Position numbers and translations under genes: made by a program. Shown here piece after piece: positions 62,661-64,000 of a DNA stretch of 64,000 nt (position 1 is its first letter; each line of letters begins with the position of its first letter). This stretch comes from Acanthacorydalis orientalis (Eukaryota > Arthropoda > Insecta > Megaloptera > Corydalidae), in NCBI GenBank assembly GCA_034766995.1, contig CM068322.1, forward strand, positions 2,176,589 to 2,240,588, read 5' to 3'. Under the pieces are notes generated by a model, which searched no databases, was not told where the DNA came from, and was given only the letters and a program-made list of their open reading frames with translations.

Positions 62661-64000
62661 ATATGTCAAATAAAATGTCCTTGTGAATAAATAAAATTTG
62701 TAAATAATTATAAATGTGCTTATATTTTTTTTAACTTCATTTCATAACATTCCATTTCATTATCAGGTACAAATTATAATTTCTACTATATTTTTTATTT
62801 TCAGTTATTTTTTTGATTATTAATGAATACTTAAATATACTTTTTCAAATTAATATTATACTTTTTATTCACGTTAGTAAAACTCAAGTTCCTTTTTTAT
62901 TTAATCAGATGATGATTATTTGAATTTATGAACTTAATTTGAAACTAAATTCTATTTAGTTTCAAGATATAATATCGCATATTTCAGTATAAAATATCGC
63001 TTCATAATTTATAAGTATGTACCAAAGAAATGCTGGTTAATTTTCATATTATTTTCAAACATGATGTTCATTATTTAATATGTGTTTTTTTATTTCAAAG
63101 TCCCATTTTTATTATTACATCTATTTCAAAATATTTCTTGTAAAATCATAAATAATCAATTTCACTTGACACTATTTTATAATAATTAAACAGTTTTCTT
63201 ATAAATAATTGGAATTTTACTAACAAAATGTTAAAAATATTAAATGTAAAGAAAACGTATGCTAACCATTTTTATTCGTAATAATTTGAACCCAGTGTAT
63301 TGATCAGCTTGTAATAAACTTTTTCACTTGCTTCTAAATGTAGAATATAGGGAAAAATTAACATTACATAAATTTTATAAGATATTTTCGCCATTTTTTT
63401 ATATTCTTTCTAATTATATGATCTTGTGAAATTAAGTAATTAGAATATATAATTAAATGCAATTTAATTACTTTTTTATACATTCAAATATATTTTCATA
63501 AAATAAATAAGTCATGAAAAAACATACATAATATAAAAATAAAAAGTAACTGCCTGAAAATTGTAATGAACACGTTATAATACATTATACATGTATAATG
63601 TGTTATTTTACATAAATGTTATAATTCGATAAGTTATGATATTTGCCAAAAGTCTTTTATACAGAGGACACATTTTTAATTGCATCTAACAAAGATTTAC
63701 TGCCGTCTACCGTCTTTAATTTTTACATTGGAACATACTTTGTAATCTTAACTTTGCTTTAATATTACGTCGTATTATATGCAATTTTTCATTAGGTATT
63801 TGTTCCACATCTGAAGCTAGTGATCTACTAGGAAATTTAGAGTCTACGAAAATTACAGACTAATTGGTATAACAACTTCTAAATAAATTTTAAGTGAAGC
63901 ATAGGCGATTTTCCCTATCATTCTTTAGTAATTTTATATAGTAAGTTAGGATTTATAGAACATAATTCTCATTTCCAAAAATAGTTTATATCCTAGAACT
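62661..64000. other. AT-rich DNA to the end of the window
   Basis: No gene, element end or structured repeat recognised. A short palindrome-like ACATTATACATGTATAATGT lies at about 63583-63602. Confidence 0.6.

Overview
This window reads as non-coding nuclear DNA from an insect-like animal genome. It is extremely AT-rich, carries dozens of (TA)n microsatellites, and is filled with mariner-type DNA transposons in every state of decay. It also holds pieces of one hAT element, one Tigger/pogo-like element, one Tc1-like (DUF4817-type) element and two RTE-like LINE fragments. I found no host protein-coding gene, rRNA or tRNA gene that I can support. The species cannot be fixed from the sequence; 'insect' is an inference from the transposon repertoire and base composition.

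Layout. 1-5.7 kb: (TA)n tracts around a 922-bp mariner derivative (1397-2318, minus), then low-complexity DNA. 5.7-8.8 kb: a 1292-bp mariner with a DD34E-like triad (5740-7031) and a decayed Hsmar1/cecropia-like mariner (7538-8796). 11.6-18.6 kb: several mariner relicts and a three-domain fragment cluster, including a hAT remnant sitting inside a mariner relict. 21.8-25 kb: a mariner 5' fragment and an RTE-like LINE. 27.4-29.7 kb: a second 922-bp mariner nested inside a Tc1-like element. 30-33.2 kb: two more mariner relicts. 35.5-38 kb: a third, further-deleted 526-bp copy of the first mariner family and a second RTE-like LINE tail. 42.5-43.4 kb: a Tigger-like 3' remnant. 45.4-45.9 kb: a mariner 3' fragment. 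50.7-52.4 kb: a short mariner derivative split by another mariner. 53.4-54.2 kb: an unusually CpG-rich block with small ORFs. 54.6-57.4 kb: a near full-length decayed mariner and a third short derivative. The rest, to 64 kb, is AT-rich DNA with fold-backs.

The main points of interest are these. (1) Two segments of about 121 bp (41410-41530 and 62540-62660, opposite orientations) align without a gap at roughly 77-79% identity, are not transposon ends I recognise, and stand out by a GC-rich core. (2) One mariner family here keeps only the catalytic domain (two 922-bp copies with open 221-codon frames) while another keeps only the DNA-binding domain (three copies of about 513-530 bp). (3) A mariner transposase has Glu in place of the third catalytic Asp. 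(4) There are three clean nested insertions, each giving relative ages. (5) There is an unnamed interspersed repeat in four copies.

Nothing here works together as an operon or pathway; the window records successive waves of Tc1/mariner-superfamily invasion into TA-rich DNA. All ends, identities and relationships were read by eye and need alignment software to confirm.
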